From contig NZ_FZOW01000010.1 in NCBI RefSeq assembly GCF_900188125.1, forward strand, positions 186,001 through 250,000: a stretch of 64,000 bases of DNA. Direction: 5' to 3'. The stretch comes from Rhodococcoides kyotonense (GTDB lineage Bacteria; Actinomycetota; Actinomycetes; Mycobacteriales; Mycobacteriaceae). The position numbers were made by a program, and so were the translations under genes. This document shows, one piece after another, positions 24,938 through 34,804 of this stretch; positions within the stretch are counted from its first letter, which is position 1; each line of letters opens with the position of its first letter. The notes beneath the pieces were generated by a model that was not told the DNA's origin, did no database searches, and saw only the letters and a program-made list of their open reading frames with translations.

Positions 24938-24996
24938 CCGTAAGAATGTCGTCAAGACGCCCTGGTCGACGCGTAATAAGCCCGTAAGAACCGTCG
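24938..24996 (+). promoter_or_regulatory. Direct repeats in helical phase: candidate KdpE sites
   Basis: CCGTAAGAATGTCG (24938-24951) and CCGTAAGAACCGTCG (24982-24996) start exactly 44 bp apart, four DNA turns. OmpR-type regulators such as KdpE bind direct repeats upstream of their promoters. Confidence 0.5.
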
Positions 24997-25087
24997 ATAG
25001 GTGGCGGCGGCGAGACCATGCTGGATGTCGAGCCGGTATCCCGCTGGTTCGCAATGCAACTCGCTGCAGAAGAAGGTCGAAAGCACA

Positions 25088-25174
25088 GTGGCCGATATCG
25101 CCTACCTCGCTGTCACGCTCGTCGGATTCTCGTCGTGCGCACTGGTGGTCCGCCTGCTCGGGGCGAGCCGATGA
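25088..25174 (+). CDS. 28-residue membrane peptide preceding kdpF
   Basis: GTG at 25088 opens a short frame, MADIAYLAVTLVGFSS then CALVVRLLGASR, ending in a TGA that overlaps the kdpF ATG by 4 bp. It is one hydrophobic helix with a basic end, like KdpF itself. Third positions are GC-rich. Similar short frames before kdpF occur in other actinobacteria as far as I recall, so it may be a second small subunit of the Kdp complex. Confidence 0.65.
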   Translation: MADIAYLAVTLVGFSSCALVVRLLGASR

Positions 25175-25272
25175 TCACGTACACGGGACTCGTGAGCGTC
25201 GTACTCGTCGTGGCGGCGGTAGCCGTCGTCGTATACCTGCTCGTCGCGCTGCTCGATCCCGAGAGGTTCTGA
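25171..25272 (+). CDS. kdpF: K+-transporting ATPase small subunit KdpF
   Basis: 33 residues, a single hydrophobic helix (VSVVLVVAAVAVVVYLLVAL) followed by the family ending LDPERF. KdpF stabilises the KdpABC complex in the membrane. It overlaps the preceding peptide gene by ATGA and is followed after 7 bp by kdpA. Confidence 0.9.
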   Translation: MITYTGLVSVVLVVAAVAVVVYLLVALLDPERF

Positions 25273-25279
25273 GTACGTC

Positions 25280-26965
25280 ATGAATCCCGCGCTTCTCGCG
25301 GGCCTGCAGATCGCCGTCGTGATCGCAGTGCTCGCCCTTGCCTACGTGCCGCTGGGCGACTACATGGCACGCGTGTTCGACAGCACACGCGACGGACGGG
25401 TGGAGTCGATCGTCTACCGGCTGTGCCGTATCGATCCGCGAGCCGAACAGACCTGGATCGGCTACGCCACAAGCGTTCTCGGGTTCTCGGCAGCCGGTGT
25501 GCTGTTTCTGTATGTGCTGCAACGAATTCAGGGCGTACTGCCCTTGAACGGCGGACTGTCCGGGGTGAGCCCGGCCGTCGCATTCAACACCGCGGTGTCG
25601 TTCGTCAGCAACACCAACTGGCAGTCCTACGTTCCCGAGACGACGATGTCGAACCTGACGCAGCCGCTCGGCCTCGCGGTGCAGAACTTCGTGTCCGCGG
25701 CGGTCGGTCTGGCGGTCGCGGTTGCGCTGGTGCGCGGATTCGTTCGCGTCCGAGCCGGCGGTGAGCTCGGAAATTTCTGGGTCGATCTCACCCGTGCAAC
25801 CCTGCGCATCCTTCTGCCTCTTGCGTTCGTGATCGCGTTGATCCTGTTGACACAGGGCGTGATTCAGTCCTTCTCGTCCGGATTCGCCTCGACCGGACTC
25901 GACGGCTCCGTCGTGCGAAACGCGTTGGCACCCGTGGCTTCTCAGGAGGCGATCAAGGAACTGGGTACCAACGGCGGTGGAATCCTCGCAGCGAACTCGG
26001 CGCACCCGTTCGAGAATCCGACGCCGCTCAGCAACGTCGTGCAGATCATCGCGCTGCTGCTGATTCCGGTGTGCCTGACCAGAACGTTCGGCACGATGGT
26101 CGGTAGCCGCAAGCAGGGGCTGGCCATCCTCGCGGTCATGGCCACACTGTGGGGTGGCCTGCTCGCGATCACGCTTGCGGCCGAGTCCGGTACGCGGGGC
26201 ATCGCGGCACAGGCAGCAGGCGCGATGATGGAGGGCAAGGAAGTCAGGTTCGGCATTCCGGGCTCGGTGTTGTTCGCGGTGTCCACCACGGGAACATCCA
26301 CGGGCGCAGTCAATGCCGCACACGACAGCCTGTCACCACTGGGTGGCGGTGCAGTGCTCCTGAACATGCTCTTCGGCGAGATCGCACCCGGCGGTGTCGG
26401 CACAGGGTTGTACGGCATGTTGGTGCTCGCCGTCATTGCTGTGTTCGTCGGCGGCTTGCTCGTCGGTCGCACACCCGAGTTCCTGGGAAAGAAGCTCGGA
26501 CGACGCGAGATCACGATGGCGGCCCTGTCCGTGCTCGTCATGCCGGCTCTGGTGTTGGTGGGCACGGGCGTCACGGTGATTCTGAACTCCACGAGAGCAT
26601 TTCAAGGAAACTCGGGCGACCCGGGCACGCCGGGCTCGATCCACGGATTCACCGAGGTGCTCTACGCGTATGCATCGGCGGCGAACAACAACGGGAGTGC
26701 CTTCGGCGGTCTGACGGTCACGAGCGACTGGTTCCAGACATCGCTCGGGCTTGCGATGCTGTTTGGTCGGTTCCTGCCGATCGTGTTCGTGCTTGCGCTC
26801 GCGGGATCGCTCGTGAAGTCCCGGCGCACCGCATCCGATGTCGGGACACTCCCCACTACCGGTCCGCTGTTCGGCGGACTGCTGCTCGGCACCGCGGTCC
26901 TCGTCGCCGCGCTCACCTTCTTCCCCGCCCTCGCTCTGGGCCCGATCGCGGAGGCCATGCAATGA
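25280..26965 (+). CDS. kdpA: K+-transporting ATPase subunit A (K+ channel subunit)
   Basis: 561 residues, the normal KdpA length, with about ten membrane helices. The four selectivity-filter-like loops can be seen as [25 protein letters not shown] and [10 protein letters not shown]. KdpA selects K+ and passes it to KdpB. The stop overlaps the kdpB start by 4 bp. Confidence 0.98.
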   Translation: MNPALLAGLQIAVVIAVLALAYVPLGDYMARVFDSTRDGRVESIVYRLCRIDPRAEQTWIGYATSVLGFSAAGVLFLYVLQRIQGVLPLNGGLSGVSPAVAFNTAVSFVSNTNWQSYVPETTMSNLTQPLGLAVQNFVSAAVGLAVAVALVRGFVRVRAGGELGNFWVDLTRATLRILLPLAFVIALILLTQGVIQSFSSGFASTGLDGSVVRNALAPVASQEAIKELGTNGGGILAANSAHPFENPTPLSNVVQIIALLLIPVCLTRTFGTMVGSRKQGLAILAVMATLWGGLLAITLAAESGTRGIAAQAAGAMMEGKEVRFGIPGSVLFAVSTTGTSTGAVNAAHDSLSPLGGGAVLLNMLFGEIAPGGVGTGLYGMLVLAVIAVFVGGLLVGRTPEFLGKKLGRREITMAALSVLVMPALVLVGTGVTVILNSTRAFQGNSGDPGTPGSIHGFTEVLYAYASAANNNGSAFGGLTVTSDWFQTSLGLAMLFGRFLPIVFVLALAGSLVKSRRTASDVGTLPTTGPLFGGLLLGTAVLVAALTFFPALALGPIAEAMQ

Positions 26966-29043
26966 CCGTCGTCACTCCACTCGAGCACCCTGTCGAACCC
27001 GAACGCGGAACACCCGTTGCAGCAGGGAAATTCGAGACCGAGCAACTGTGGACAGCCGTACCAGGGGCGTTCCGTAAGCTCGATCCGCGCCACCTCGCGC
27101 GAAACCCCGTCATGTTCGTGGTGTTCGGTGGCTCGGTAATCACGACGGTACTGGCGGTGATCGAACCGTCCGTCTTCGCGTGTTCCATCGCCGGGTGGTT
27201 GTGGTTCACGGTCCTGTTCGCGAATCTGGCCGAGTCCGTGGCGGAGGGGCGAGGGCAGGCGCAGGCAGCAAGCCTACGAAAGGTCAAGCAGGACAGTTCT
27301 GCTCGACGCAGATTGCCGAACGGGACGACCGAAGTGGTGCGCGGGACGGATCTGCGCGTCGGCGACGAGGTCGTCGTGACGGCTGGCGAGGTGATCCCTG
27401 GCGACGGAGATGTCGTCGACGGCATCGCGAGCGTCGACGAGTCGGCCATCACCGGAGAGTCGGCGCCGGTCATCCGAGAATCCGGTGGTGACCGGTCCGC
27501 GGTGACCGGGGGAACGACGGTTCTGTCCGACGAGATCGTCGTACGGATCACCGCCGCGCAGGGTGAAACGTTTGTGGACAGGATGATCGGGCTCGTCGAG
27601 GGTGCATCGAGACAGAAGACACCCAACGAGATCGCGTTGAACATTCTGTTGGCGTCGCTCACGATCGTGTTCCTGCTCGCCGTCGTCGCGATCGGTCCGA
27701 TGAGCGCATACGCCGGAGAACAGCAGGATCCGGTGAGGCTCATCGCGCTGCTCGTCTGTCTGATACCGACGACCATCGGAGCGTTGTTGTCCGCCATCGG
27801 TATTGCGGGCATGGACCGCCTCGTCCAGCGGAACGTGCTGGCGATGTCCGGGCGAGCCGTCGAGGCAGCCGGCGACATCGACACGCTGTTGATGGACAAG
27901 ACCGGTACCATCACGTTCGGAAACCGGCGTGCCACTGCGCTGCATCCGGCGCCGGGTGTCGACGCCGCGGAACTCGCCCGCGCAGCGCGCTTGTCGTCGT
28001 TGGCTGACGGAACACCGGAGGGCCGCAGCATCGTCGAACTCTGTTGTCGTGATTTCGAACTGGATCCGACGGCGGAGGCGTCGGAGACGGCAGGCGAGTT
28101 CGTCGCCTTCACCGCGCAGACACGGATGAGCGGTGTCGATCTCGGGGGCAACAGGATTCGCAAGGGTGCAGCAGACTCGGTCACCGCGTGGGTACGCGAC
28201 AACGGCGGCGAATCGACAGGTGCCGTGAACGGCACCATCGAAGACATCGCGCAGGCGGGTGGCACTCCGCTCGTCGTTGCGGTGGCGGCGGGTGGCTCCG
28301 CCCGTGTGTTGGGCGTCGTCGCGTTGTCCGATGTCGTGAAACCAGGTATCGCGCAGCGATTCTCACAGCTGAGGGCGATGGGCATCAGGACGGTCATGGT
28401 GACCGGCGACAATCCGTTGACGGCGAGGGCCATTGCTGCCGAAGCGGGCGTCGACGACGTCCTCGCGGAGGCAACACCGGAGGACAAGCTCGCGTTGATC
28501 CGCAAGGAGCAGGAAGGCGGCAGACTCGTCGCGATGACCGGCGACGGTACCAACGACGCGCCGGCACTCGCGCAAGCGGACGTCGGGGTTGCGATGAACA
28601 CCGGTACGTCCGCTGCCAAGGAAGCGGGCAACATGGTCGACCTGGACTCGGATCCGACCAAACTGATCGAGATCGTCGAGATCGGGAAACAGCTGTTGAT
28701 CACCCGTGGTGCTCTGACGACGTTCTCGCTCGCGAACGATCTGGCGAAGTACTTCGCCATCCTGCCCGCGATGTTCAGCGGTCTGTACCCGCAGCTGGAC
28801 GGATTGAACATCATGCGACTCGCGACGCCGGAATCCGCGATCCTGTCCGCGGTGATCTTCAATGCTCTGGTCATCGTCGTGCTGATTCCGTTGGCACTCA
28901 AAGGTGTTCGCTACCGGCCGTCGTCGGCCGCAGCCCTGCTTCGGCGCAACCTCCTGATCTACGGAGTCGGAGGCGTCGTCACGCCGTTCGTCGGCATCTG
29001 GTTCATCGACCTGCTCGTTCGTCTCATCCCCGGGATCGGTTGA
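26962..29043 (+). CDS. kdpB: K+-transporting P-type ATPase subunit B
   Basis: 693 residues. P-type ATPase motifs: actuator TGES in [10 protein letters not shown], phosphorylation site DKTGTITFG with Asp312, nucleotide domain, and hinge [18 protein letters not shown]. The TGES serine that is phosphorylated to inhibit E. coli KdpB is present. ATP hydrolysis here drives K+ uptake through KdpA. The frame extends upstream inside kdpA in another frame; the ATG at 26962 with 4 bp overlap is the correct start. Confidence 0.98.
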   Translation: MTVVTPLEHPVEPERGTPVAAGKFETEQLWTAVPGAFRKLDPRHLARNPVMFVVFGGSVITTVLAVIEPSVFACSIAGWLWFTVLFANLAESVAEGRGQAQAASLRKVKQDSSARRRLPNGTTEVVRGTDLRVGDEVVVTAGEVIPGDGDVVDGIASVDESAITGESAPVIRESGGDRSAVTGGTTVLSDEIVVRITAAQGETFVDRMIGLVEGASRQKTPNEIALNILLASLTIVFLLAVVAIGPMSAYAGEQQDPVRLIALLVCLIPTTIGALLSAIGIAGMDRLVQRNVLAMSGRAVEAAGDIDTLLMDKTGTITFGNRRATALHPAPGVDAAELARAARLSSLADGTPEGRSIVELCCRDFELDPTAEASETAGEFVAFTAQTRMSGVDLGGNRIRKGAADSVTAWVRDNGGESTGAVNGTIEDIAQAGGTPLVVAVAAGGSARVLGVVALSDVVKPGIAQRFSQLRAMGIRTVMVTGDNPLTARAIAAEAGVDDVLAEATPEDKLALIRKEQEGGRLVAMTGDGTNDAPALAQADVGVAMNTGTSAAKEAGNMVDLDSDPTKLIEIVEIGKQLLITRGALTTFSLANDLAKYFAILPAMFSGLYPQLDGLNIMRLATPESAILSAVIFNALVIVVLIPLALKGVRYRPSSAAALLRRNLLIYGVGGVVTPFVGIWFIDLLVRLIPGIG

Positions 29044-29044
29044 C

Positions 29045-29698
29045 ATGCGATTCGTACACAGCTTCCTCCGTCAGATGCTCGCGGGGTTCGCAGTCCTCGC
29101 CGTGTTCACCGCGATACTCGGAGTCGGATACCCCGTCGCGGTGTGGGCCATCAGCCGGATCGACACCCAGTCGGCGGAAGGGTCGCCGCTCCGCGACGCC
29201 GATGGATGCGTCGTCGGGAGTGCGTTGATCGGGGTCGACCCGCAGGTGGCCGACGGCCAGGTAGCCGACGGGCAACCCGATCCGTACTTCCATGCCCGCG
29301 TCACCGGCTCCGTCGCGGACGACGACGCATTCGCACCGGGTGATCCGAGTGCTGCGCTGCCGACCAATCAGGGCCCGAGCAGTGAGGTGTTGACGACGTT
29401 CGTCGAGCAGCGGCGCGCTGCCGTCGCGGATCGGGAGAACGTCGACCCGAGTCAGGTGCCGGTGGACGCGGTGACGGGGTCGGGATCGGGCATCGATCCG
29501 GACATCAGCCCTGCCTATGCAGCGCTGCAGGTACCCAGAGTGGCGCAGGTGAACGGCATGAGCGTCGACGACGTCGAAGCGCTGGTGCGCGACTACACGG
29601 ACGGCCCGCAGTACGGTGTACTCGGGGCGGCGGCGGTGAACGTTCCGCAGCTCAACGTCGCTCTCGGCTTGACTGCGCCGCACTGCAGTCCGGGGTAG
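29045..29698 (+). CDS. kdpC: K+-transporting ATPase subunit C
   Basis: 217 residues. One N-terminal membrane helix (AGFAVLAVFTAILGVGYPVAV), then the periplasmic KdpC domain with NQGPSS, DPDISPAYA and the final NVPQLNVAL. KdpC binds between A and B in the transport complex. It starts 1 bp after the kdpB stop. Confidence 0.97.
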   Translation: MRFVHSFLRQMLAGFAVLAVFTAILGVGYPVAVWAISRIDTQSAEGSPLRDADGCVVGSALIGVDPQVADGQVADGQPDPYFHARVTGSVADDDAFAPGDPSAALPTNQGPSSEVLTTFVEQRRAAVADRENVDPSQVPVDAVTGSGSGIDPDISPAYAALQVPRVAQVNGMSVDDVEALVRDYTDGPQYGVLGAAAVNVPQLNVALGLTAPHCSPG

Positions 29699-29707
29699 GA
29701 GACGCGT

Positions 29708-32182
29708 ATGAACCAGGAGTCTCGCGGCGAGCTGCGGATCTATCTGGGCGCGGCACCGGGCGTCGGGAAGACGTACGCGATGGTGAACGAGGCGCACCGG
29801 CGCCAGGACCGGGGATGCGACGTCGTCGCCGCACTCGTCGAGACACACGGACGCGCACTGACGGCGTCGGCGTCAGAAGGGATCGAAGTGATTCCGCCGC
29901 TGGAGATTCGCTACCGCGGAACCGTCGGATACGAACTCGATCTCGACGCCGTGCTGGCGCGTCGGCCGGACCTCGTGTTGGTCGACGAACTGGCACACAC
30001 CAACACGCCCGGCTCACGGAACGCGAAGCGATGGCAGGACGTCGCGGTACTGCTCGACGCAGGTCTCGATGTCGTCTCGACCCTCAACGTGCAACATCTG
30101 GAGTCTCTGAACGACGTCGTCGAGCAGATCACCGGTATTGCGCAGCGAGAAACCGTTCCGGACAGCGTCGTTCGGGCAGCCGCGCAGGTGGAGCTCGTCG
30201 ACATCACGCCGGAAGCGTTGCGAAGCAGGATGTCTCACGGAAACATCTATGCCGCGGACAAAATCGACGCGGCACTGGACAACTATTTCCGACGGGGCAA
30301 CCTGACGGCGTTGCGGGAACTCGCGCTGCTGTGGATCGCCGATCAGGTCGATGCGGCGTTGGTGAAGTACCGCGCGGACAAGCACATCACGGCGACGTGG
30401 GAAGCGCGTGAGCGTGTCGTCGTCGCAGTGACGGGTGGGGCGGAGTCGGAGACACTGGTGCGTCGCGCGAGCCGTATCGCGTCCAGGTCGAGCGCTGAAC
30501 TGATGGTGCTGCACGTGGTGCGCGGAGACGGTCTGTCCGGGGTATCCGCGCCGCAGATGGGCGGTGTGCGAGCGCTCGCGTCGGCGCTCGGTGCCACCAT
30601 GCACAGCGTCGTCGGAGACGATGTTCCGACGACGCTGCTCGAGTTCGCACGCGGTGTCAACGCGACTCAGCTCGTCATCGGGACGTCCAGGCGGTCGCGG
30701 TTCGCGCGTATCGTCGACGAGGGAATCGGATCGTCGGTGGTCCAGCATTCGGGCACCATCGACGTGCACATGGTAACGCACGGGGAGACGGGCTTTCGTC
30801 GTCGGCGGCTCCGAATGCCTGCGGATTCACGTGTTAGACGATTGTTGTCGTGGGTGGCAGCGGTCGCGGTGCCGTGTCTCGCGGCCACAGTGCTGGCGAT
30901 CGTGGATCCGCAGTTCGATTCGAGCGGCGAAAGCGCTCTGTTCTTCATGGTCGTGCTGTGTGTCGCGTTGCTGGGAGGTGTTGCGCCGGCGGCATTGTCG
31001 GCGCTCGTGGCGGGATTCCTGCTGAACTTCTTCTTCACGGCGCCGCGATACAGTTTCGCGGTCGCCGAGCCGGAGAACTTCGTCGTGACGGTCGTGTTGC
31101 TGATCGTCGCCGTCGCGGTCGCCGTCCTGGTGGACACCGCGTCGCGTAGAGCGCGAGAAGCACGCCGAGCCTCGCGCGAAGCCGAATTGTTGACGCTGTT
31201 CGCCGGATCCGTGCTGCGCGGAGCCGATCTGGATGCGTTGCTCGAACGGGTCCGCGAGACGTACGGGCAACGGTCGGTGTCGCTGATCGAAGTGTCGACC
31301 GGCGAGACGGTGGGTAGTGTCGGTGACGTGCCTCCGACCGTCGAACGTGCCGATACGCGAATCGATTCGCCCGGTGGAGATTTCACTCTCGTGCTCGCAG
31401 GGACGGCGACGCGGGCGCACGACCGACGTGTTCTTGTCGCCGTGGCGAATCAGGCCGCCGGTCTGGTACGGCAGGCGCGACTGACGGACGAGGCGGCTCG
31501 TGCGAGCGCATTGGCCGAGGCCGATGTTCTGCGCAGAGCACTGCTGTCTGCGGTGAGCCACGATCTGCGGACGCCATTGGCCGCGGTCAAGGCGGCATCG
31601 TCGTCGTTGCGCAGCACCGACATCGAGTTCTCGGCCGAGGACACCGCCGAATTGCTTGCAACCATAGACGAATCCGCAGATCAGTTGACCGCGCTTGTCG
31701 GTAACCTCCTCGACTCGTCGCGGTTGCAGGCAGGCGTCGTCCGCCCGAGTCTGCAGCCGGTGTTCGTCGAGGACGTCGTGCACCGAGCACTCGTCGGGTC
31801 CCCCACCGAACGAGTGCACGTCGATGTGGGCGACGTCGAGGTTCTTGCCGATGTGGGTCTACTCGAACGTGTCGTGGCCAACCTCGTCGACAACAGTGTG
31901 CGCCATGCGCCGGACAGCGACATCCGTATCAGTGCGGTCGCTCATGGTGATCGAGCGTCGATCATGGTGTCCGACAACGGACCAGGAGTCGCCGCAGGGA
32001 CCGAAACCACGATGTTCGACGCCTTCCAACGGCTCGGGGATCGCAACAACTCGGTCGGTGTCGGGCTGGGGTTGTCCGTCGTTCGCGGATTCGCCGTTGC
32101 AATGGGTGGATCCGTCGCCGCGTCGGACACCCCGGGCGGCGGGCTGACGATCACCGTCGAACTCGGAGCGGTGACCCGATGA
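29708..32182 (+). CDS. kdpD: Sensor histidine kinase KdpD
   Basis: 824 residues. The N-terminal KdpD domain has the Walker A motif GAAPGVGKTY (from residue 14) and VDELAHTN. A universal-stress-protein-like domain follows (about 230-360), then four membrane helices (about 375-480), a GAF-like segment and the kinase core with phospho-acceptor His618 in SHDLRTPLA, N-box VDNSVRH and G-box GLGLSVVRG. The protein senses K+ limitation or turgor and phosphorylates KdpE. Its stop overlaps kdpE by ATGA. Confidence 0.97.
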   Translation: MNQESRGELRIYLGAAPGVGKTYAMVNEAHRRQDRGCDVVAALVETHGRALTASASEGIEVIPPLEIRYRGTVGYELDLDAVLARRPDLVLVDELAHTNTPGSRNAKRWQDVAVLLDAGLDVVSTLNVQHLESLNDVVEQITGIAQRETVPDSVVRAAAQVELVDITPEALRSRMSHGNIYAADKIDAALDNYFRRGNLTALRELALLWIADQVDAALVKYRADKHITATWEARERVVVAVTGGAESETLVRRASRIASRSSAELMVLHVVRGDGLSGVSAPQMGGVRALASALGATMHSVVGDDVPTTLLEFARGVNATQLVIGTSRRSRFARIVDEGIGSSVVQHSGTIDVHMVTHGETGFRRRRLRMPADSRVRRLLSWVAAVAVPCLAATVLAIVDPQFDSSGESALFFMVVLCVALLGGVAPAALSALVAGFLLNFFFTAPRYSFAVAEPENFVVTVVLLIVAVAVAVLVDTASRRAREARRASREAELLTLFAGSVLRGADLDALLERVRETYGQRSVSLIEVSTGETVGSVGDVPPTVERADTRIDSPGGDFTLVLAGTATRAHDRRVLVAVANQAAGLVRQARLTDEAARASALAEADVLRRALLSAVSHDLRTPLAAVKAASSSLRSTDIEFSAEDTAELLATIDESADQLTALVGNLLDSSRLQAGVVRPSLQPVFVEDVVHRALVGSPTERVHVDVGDVEVLADVGLLERVVANLVDNSVRHAPDSDIRISAVAHGDRASIMVSDNGPGVAAGTETTMFDAFQRLGDRNNSVGVGLGLSVVRGFAVAMGGSVAASDTPGGGLTITVELGAVTR

Positions 32183-32862
32183 CGGAAGCGAGGACACGAG
32201 TACTCGTCGTCGACGACGAGCCGCAGATCGTGCGGGCCCTGCGTATCAATCTTCAGGTCAGGGGCTACGAGATCGCCGTCGCAGCAACAGGTGCCGCGGC
32301 CCTTCGTGTCGCTGCCGATTTTCATCCCGAACTGGTGATCCTTGACCTGGGACTGCCCGACATCGACGGTATCGACGTCATCGGTGGTCTGCGCGGTTGG
32401 ACGGACATCCCCATCGTCGTACTCTCCGCTCGAACCGATTCGGCCGACATCGTCGAAGCGCTCGATGCCGGAGCCGACGACTTCGTGACCAAGCCGTTCG
32501 GAATGGACGTGCTGCTGGCGCGTCTGCGCGCGGCCGGGCGTCGCGGTCCGCATGCCGACACGAGTGCCGTCGTCGTGACCGATGCGTTCACGGTCGACCT
32601 GTCGTCGAAAACCGTGACGCGACAGGGCGAGAAGGTCCATCTGACGCGGACCGAATGGGGTGTCCTCGAGCTACTCGCTCGCAACCGCGGGAAGCTGGTG
32701 TCACAGAGGGAATTGTTACAGGCCGTGTGGGGACCGCGTCACGAGCGTGAAACGCATTATCTACGAATCTATCTGGGCCAACTGCGGCAGAAGCTCGAGG
32801 ACGACCCGTCGCACCCCCGGCACCTGATCACCGAGACCGGGATGGGATACCGTCTTCAGTAG
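32179..32862 (+). CDS. kdpE: Response regulator KdpE
   Basis: 227 residues. The receiver domain has DDE near residue 12, phospho-acceptor Asp56 in ILDLGLPD, and Lys in TKPFG. The C-terminal OmpR-type winged helix is complete, with the ending HLITETGMGYRLQ. When phosphorylated by KdpD it should activate the kdpFABC promoter. The gene is the last of the kdp locus and ends 10 bp before the convergent transpeptidase gene. Confidence 0.97.
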   Translation: MTEARTRVLVVDDEPQIVRALRINLQVRGYEIAVAATGAAALRVAADFHPELVILDLGLPDIDGIDVIGGLRGWTDIPIVVLSARTDSADIVEALDAGADDFVTKPFGMDVLLARLRAAGRRGPHADTSAVVVTDAFTVDLSSKTVTRQGEKVHLTRTEWGVLELLARNRGKLVSQRELLQAVWGPRHERETHYLRIYLGQLRQKLEDDPSHPRHLITETGMGYRLQ

Positions 32863-32872
32863 CGCGGCGGCA

Positions 32873-34777
32873 CTAGTTCCCCAGCACCACACCCTCCCGC
32901 CGCGGATCCGCGCCACCCGTCCAGCCGCCGTCGGTACGCTGCACCGCACTGAGACCACTGGACTGATCGGCGACGGACACTTGATGGCCCATGGCGTCGA
33001 GCTGTTTCACGACGGGGTCGTCGGGCCCGTCGACATTGGGGTGCTCGCCGCCGTAGTTGGTGGTGGGTGAATTGGCGGCGCCGAAGTCGACCATCGACAC
33101 GGCCTGCTGCGGATTTATGTCCCAATCCAGTATTCCCACAAGTGTTTTGACGACGAATTGAATGATCACCGAGCCGCCGGGTGAACCGGTGACGACCGCG
33201 AGGTCACCACGAGAGCCGTCGGTGTTCCGATCGAAGACCAAGGTCGGAGCCATCGAACTGCGCGGACGCTTGCCCGGCTCGACGCGGTTTGCCAACGGAG
33301 TCCCGTCCGGCGCAGCAGGTTCGGCGGAGAAGTCCGTGAGCTGATTGTTGAGCAGGAACCCGTCGACCATGTGGAACGATCCGAACGCGGATTCGACGGT
33401 GGTGGTCATCGATGCGGCATTCCCGTAGCGGTCGACGACGGAGATGTGACTCGTTCCGTGTTCGGGTTCGGTCGACGACGCGAATTCGACCGGCCCGAAA
33501 TCGCCGTGTTGCGCGGTACCCATGCTGCGTCCCGGGTCGATGAGAGCGGCACGCTCGGCGAGGTAGTCGGGGTTCAGCAGCGTGTCGGGTGTGCCGCCGG
33601 GCAGCGGGACGAAGTCCGGATCGGCGACGTAGAAGTCTCTGTCCGCGTACGCAAGCCGTTCGGCTTCGGAGATCAGGTGAACGCCTTCGGCCGTCGGCCT
33701 GCCTCCGTTGGCATCCATGTCGGTCGGTGCGTACTGGGCGAGGTCGAAGTTCGACAGAATCCCCATCGCCGACGCGACGGCTATGCCCCCGGACGACGGG
33801 CCAGGCATTCCGCAGATGTCGTGGTCGCGGTACGGCGTACAGACTGGTGTGCGGGTCTTGGCCTCGTACCCGGCGAGGTCGTCGAGGGTCAGTTGTCCCG
33901 GTGTGCGCCCTGCCGTGGTGTCCGCGGTTGCCTCGACGATCGCATCTGCGATGGTGCCGGTGTAGAAGGCGTCGGCTCCCCCGTCGGCGATGGCGGACAA
34001 CGTCTTCGACATCGCCGGGTTGTTCAGGACGGTGCCCGCGGCTCTGGCCGTACCGTCGGGAAGCAGGAAGTAGTCCTTCGACGCGGGGTCGAGTGCCAGT
34101 TTCGGTGCCGAATCGGCGATCGACTGGGCCATACGCGGACTGATCTCGAACCCGTTGTCCGCCAATGCGACTGCTGGCTGGAACAACTCCGACCAGTCCT
34201 GCTTGCCGTGATCGGTGTGCGCCTGTTCGAGCATGCGCAGCACACCGGGGACGCCGATCGACCGACCACTGGACCGGGCATCCGGTTGCGGCGGCGTGCG
34301 ATCGACGTCGTCGATGTACCGCAGATAGTCTCCCGTCGCACTCGCGGGTGCGGTCTCGCGGCCGTCGTACGCCTGCACCTCGCGAGATCCGGCGTCGTAG
34401 TACATCAGGAACGCGCCGCCGCCGATGCCGGACGACTGGGGTTCGACGAGACCCAGCACGGTCTGGGCGACGATCAGTGCGTCCGCCGCGGTTCCGCCGT
34501 CGCGCAGCACCTCGCAGGCCGCCTCGGTGGAGATGGGGTTGGCCGTCGACACCGCGTAGTCCCGAGTGTCGACCGGTGTCATGTCGGACCGGTACCCCGT
34601 TGCGATCTCGGGGTTGGTCGAGATGTCACCACCCGTGCCCGACGCGGCCGTGGACTGCGCGGCGCCGATGTCGCCCGCCACACAGGACGACGCGGATTCG
34701 GTGTCCTGCGTGCCGCACGCGGTCACAGGAACGAGGACCAGTGCACACATCGCTACGGTAAATCGCCGCACACCCAT
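32873..34777 (-). CDS. ggt: Gamma-glutamyltranspeptidase, lipoprotein form
   Basis: 634 residues. A lipoprotein signal peptide ends at VTAC near residue 21. The enzyme domain has GGGAFLMYYD, and autoprocessing should occur before Thr442 in GTSHISVVD, which becomes the nucleophile. Later motifs SSMAPTLVF and GSPGGSVII are also typical. The enzyme removes or transfers the gamma-glutamyl group of glutathione or related thiols outside the membrane. Not in an operon. Confidence 0.95.
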   Translation of the reverse strand: MGVRRFTVAMCALVLVPVTACGTQDTESASSCVAGDIGAAQSTAASGTGGDISTNPEIATGYRSDMTPVDTRDYAVSTANPISTEAACEVLRDGGTAADALIVAQTVLGLVEPQSSGIGGGAFLMYYDAGSREVQAYDGRETAPASATGDYLRYIDDVDRTPPQPDARSSGRSIGVPGVLRMLEQAHTDHGKQDWSELFQPAVALADNGFEISPRMAQSIADSAPKLALDPASKDYFLLPDGTARAAGTVLNNPAMSKTLSAIADGGADAFYTGTIADAIVEATADTTAGRTPGQLTLDDLAGYEAKTRTPVCTPYRDHDICGMPGPSSGGIAVASAMGILSNFDLAQYAPTDMDANGGRPTAEGVHLISEAERLAYADRDFYVADPDFVPLPGGTPDTLLNPDYLAERAALIDPGRSMGTAQHGDFGPVEFASSTEPEHGTSHISVVDRYGNAASMTTTVESAFGSFHMVDGFLLNNQLTDFSAEPAAPDGTPLANRVEPGKRPRSSMAPTLVFDRNTDGSRGDLAVVTGSPGGSVIIQFVVKTLVGILDWDINPQQAVSMVDFGAANSPTTNYGGEHPNVDGPDDPVVKQLDAMGHQVSVADQSSGLSAVQRTDGGWTGGADPRREGVVLGN

Positions 34778-34804
34778 CGGTCGACGCTAACACCGCCACC
34801 CGAG

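Larger units (their letters stand above)
24727..25087. other. Intergenic control region before kdp
   Basis: About 360 bp between the divergent DUF998 and kdp genes. It holds the unassigned upstream part of the DUF998 frame, a 10 bp inverted repeat and two phased direct repeats. An ATG at 25018 in the kdpF frame lacks a ribosome site and does not look coding. Confidence 0.6.

Noticed and set aside
24804..25087. c-di-AMP (ydaO) riboswitch before kdp
   Set aside because: No recognisable conserved core; the visible elements are DNA-type direct and inverted repeats.
25018..25170. Longer KdpF starting at 25018
   Set aside because: The added segment has no membrane character or coding bias, and the kdpF ATG at 25171 overlaps the small peptide as in other operons.
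26149..26961. N-terminal extension of KdpB
   Set aside because: The frame is the antisense-like Arg/His-rich shadow of kdpA; the 4 bp overlap start is conserved in the family.
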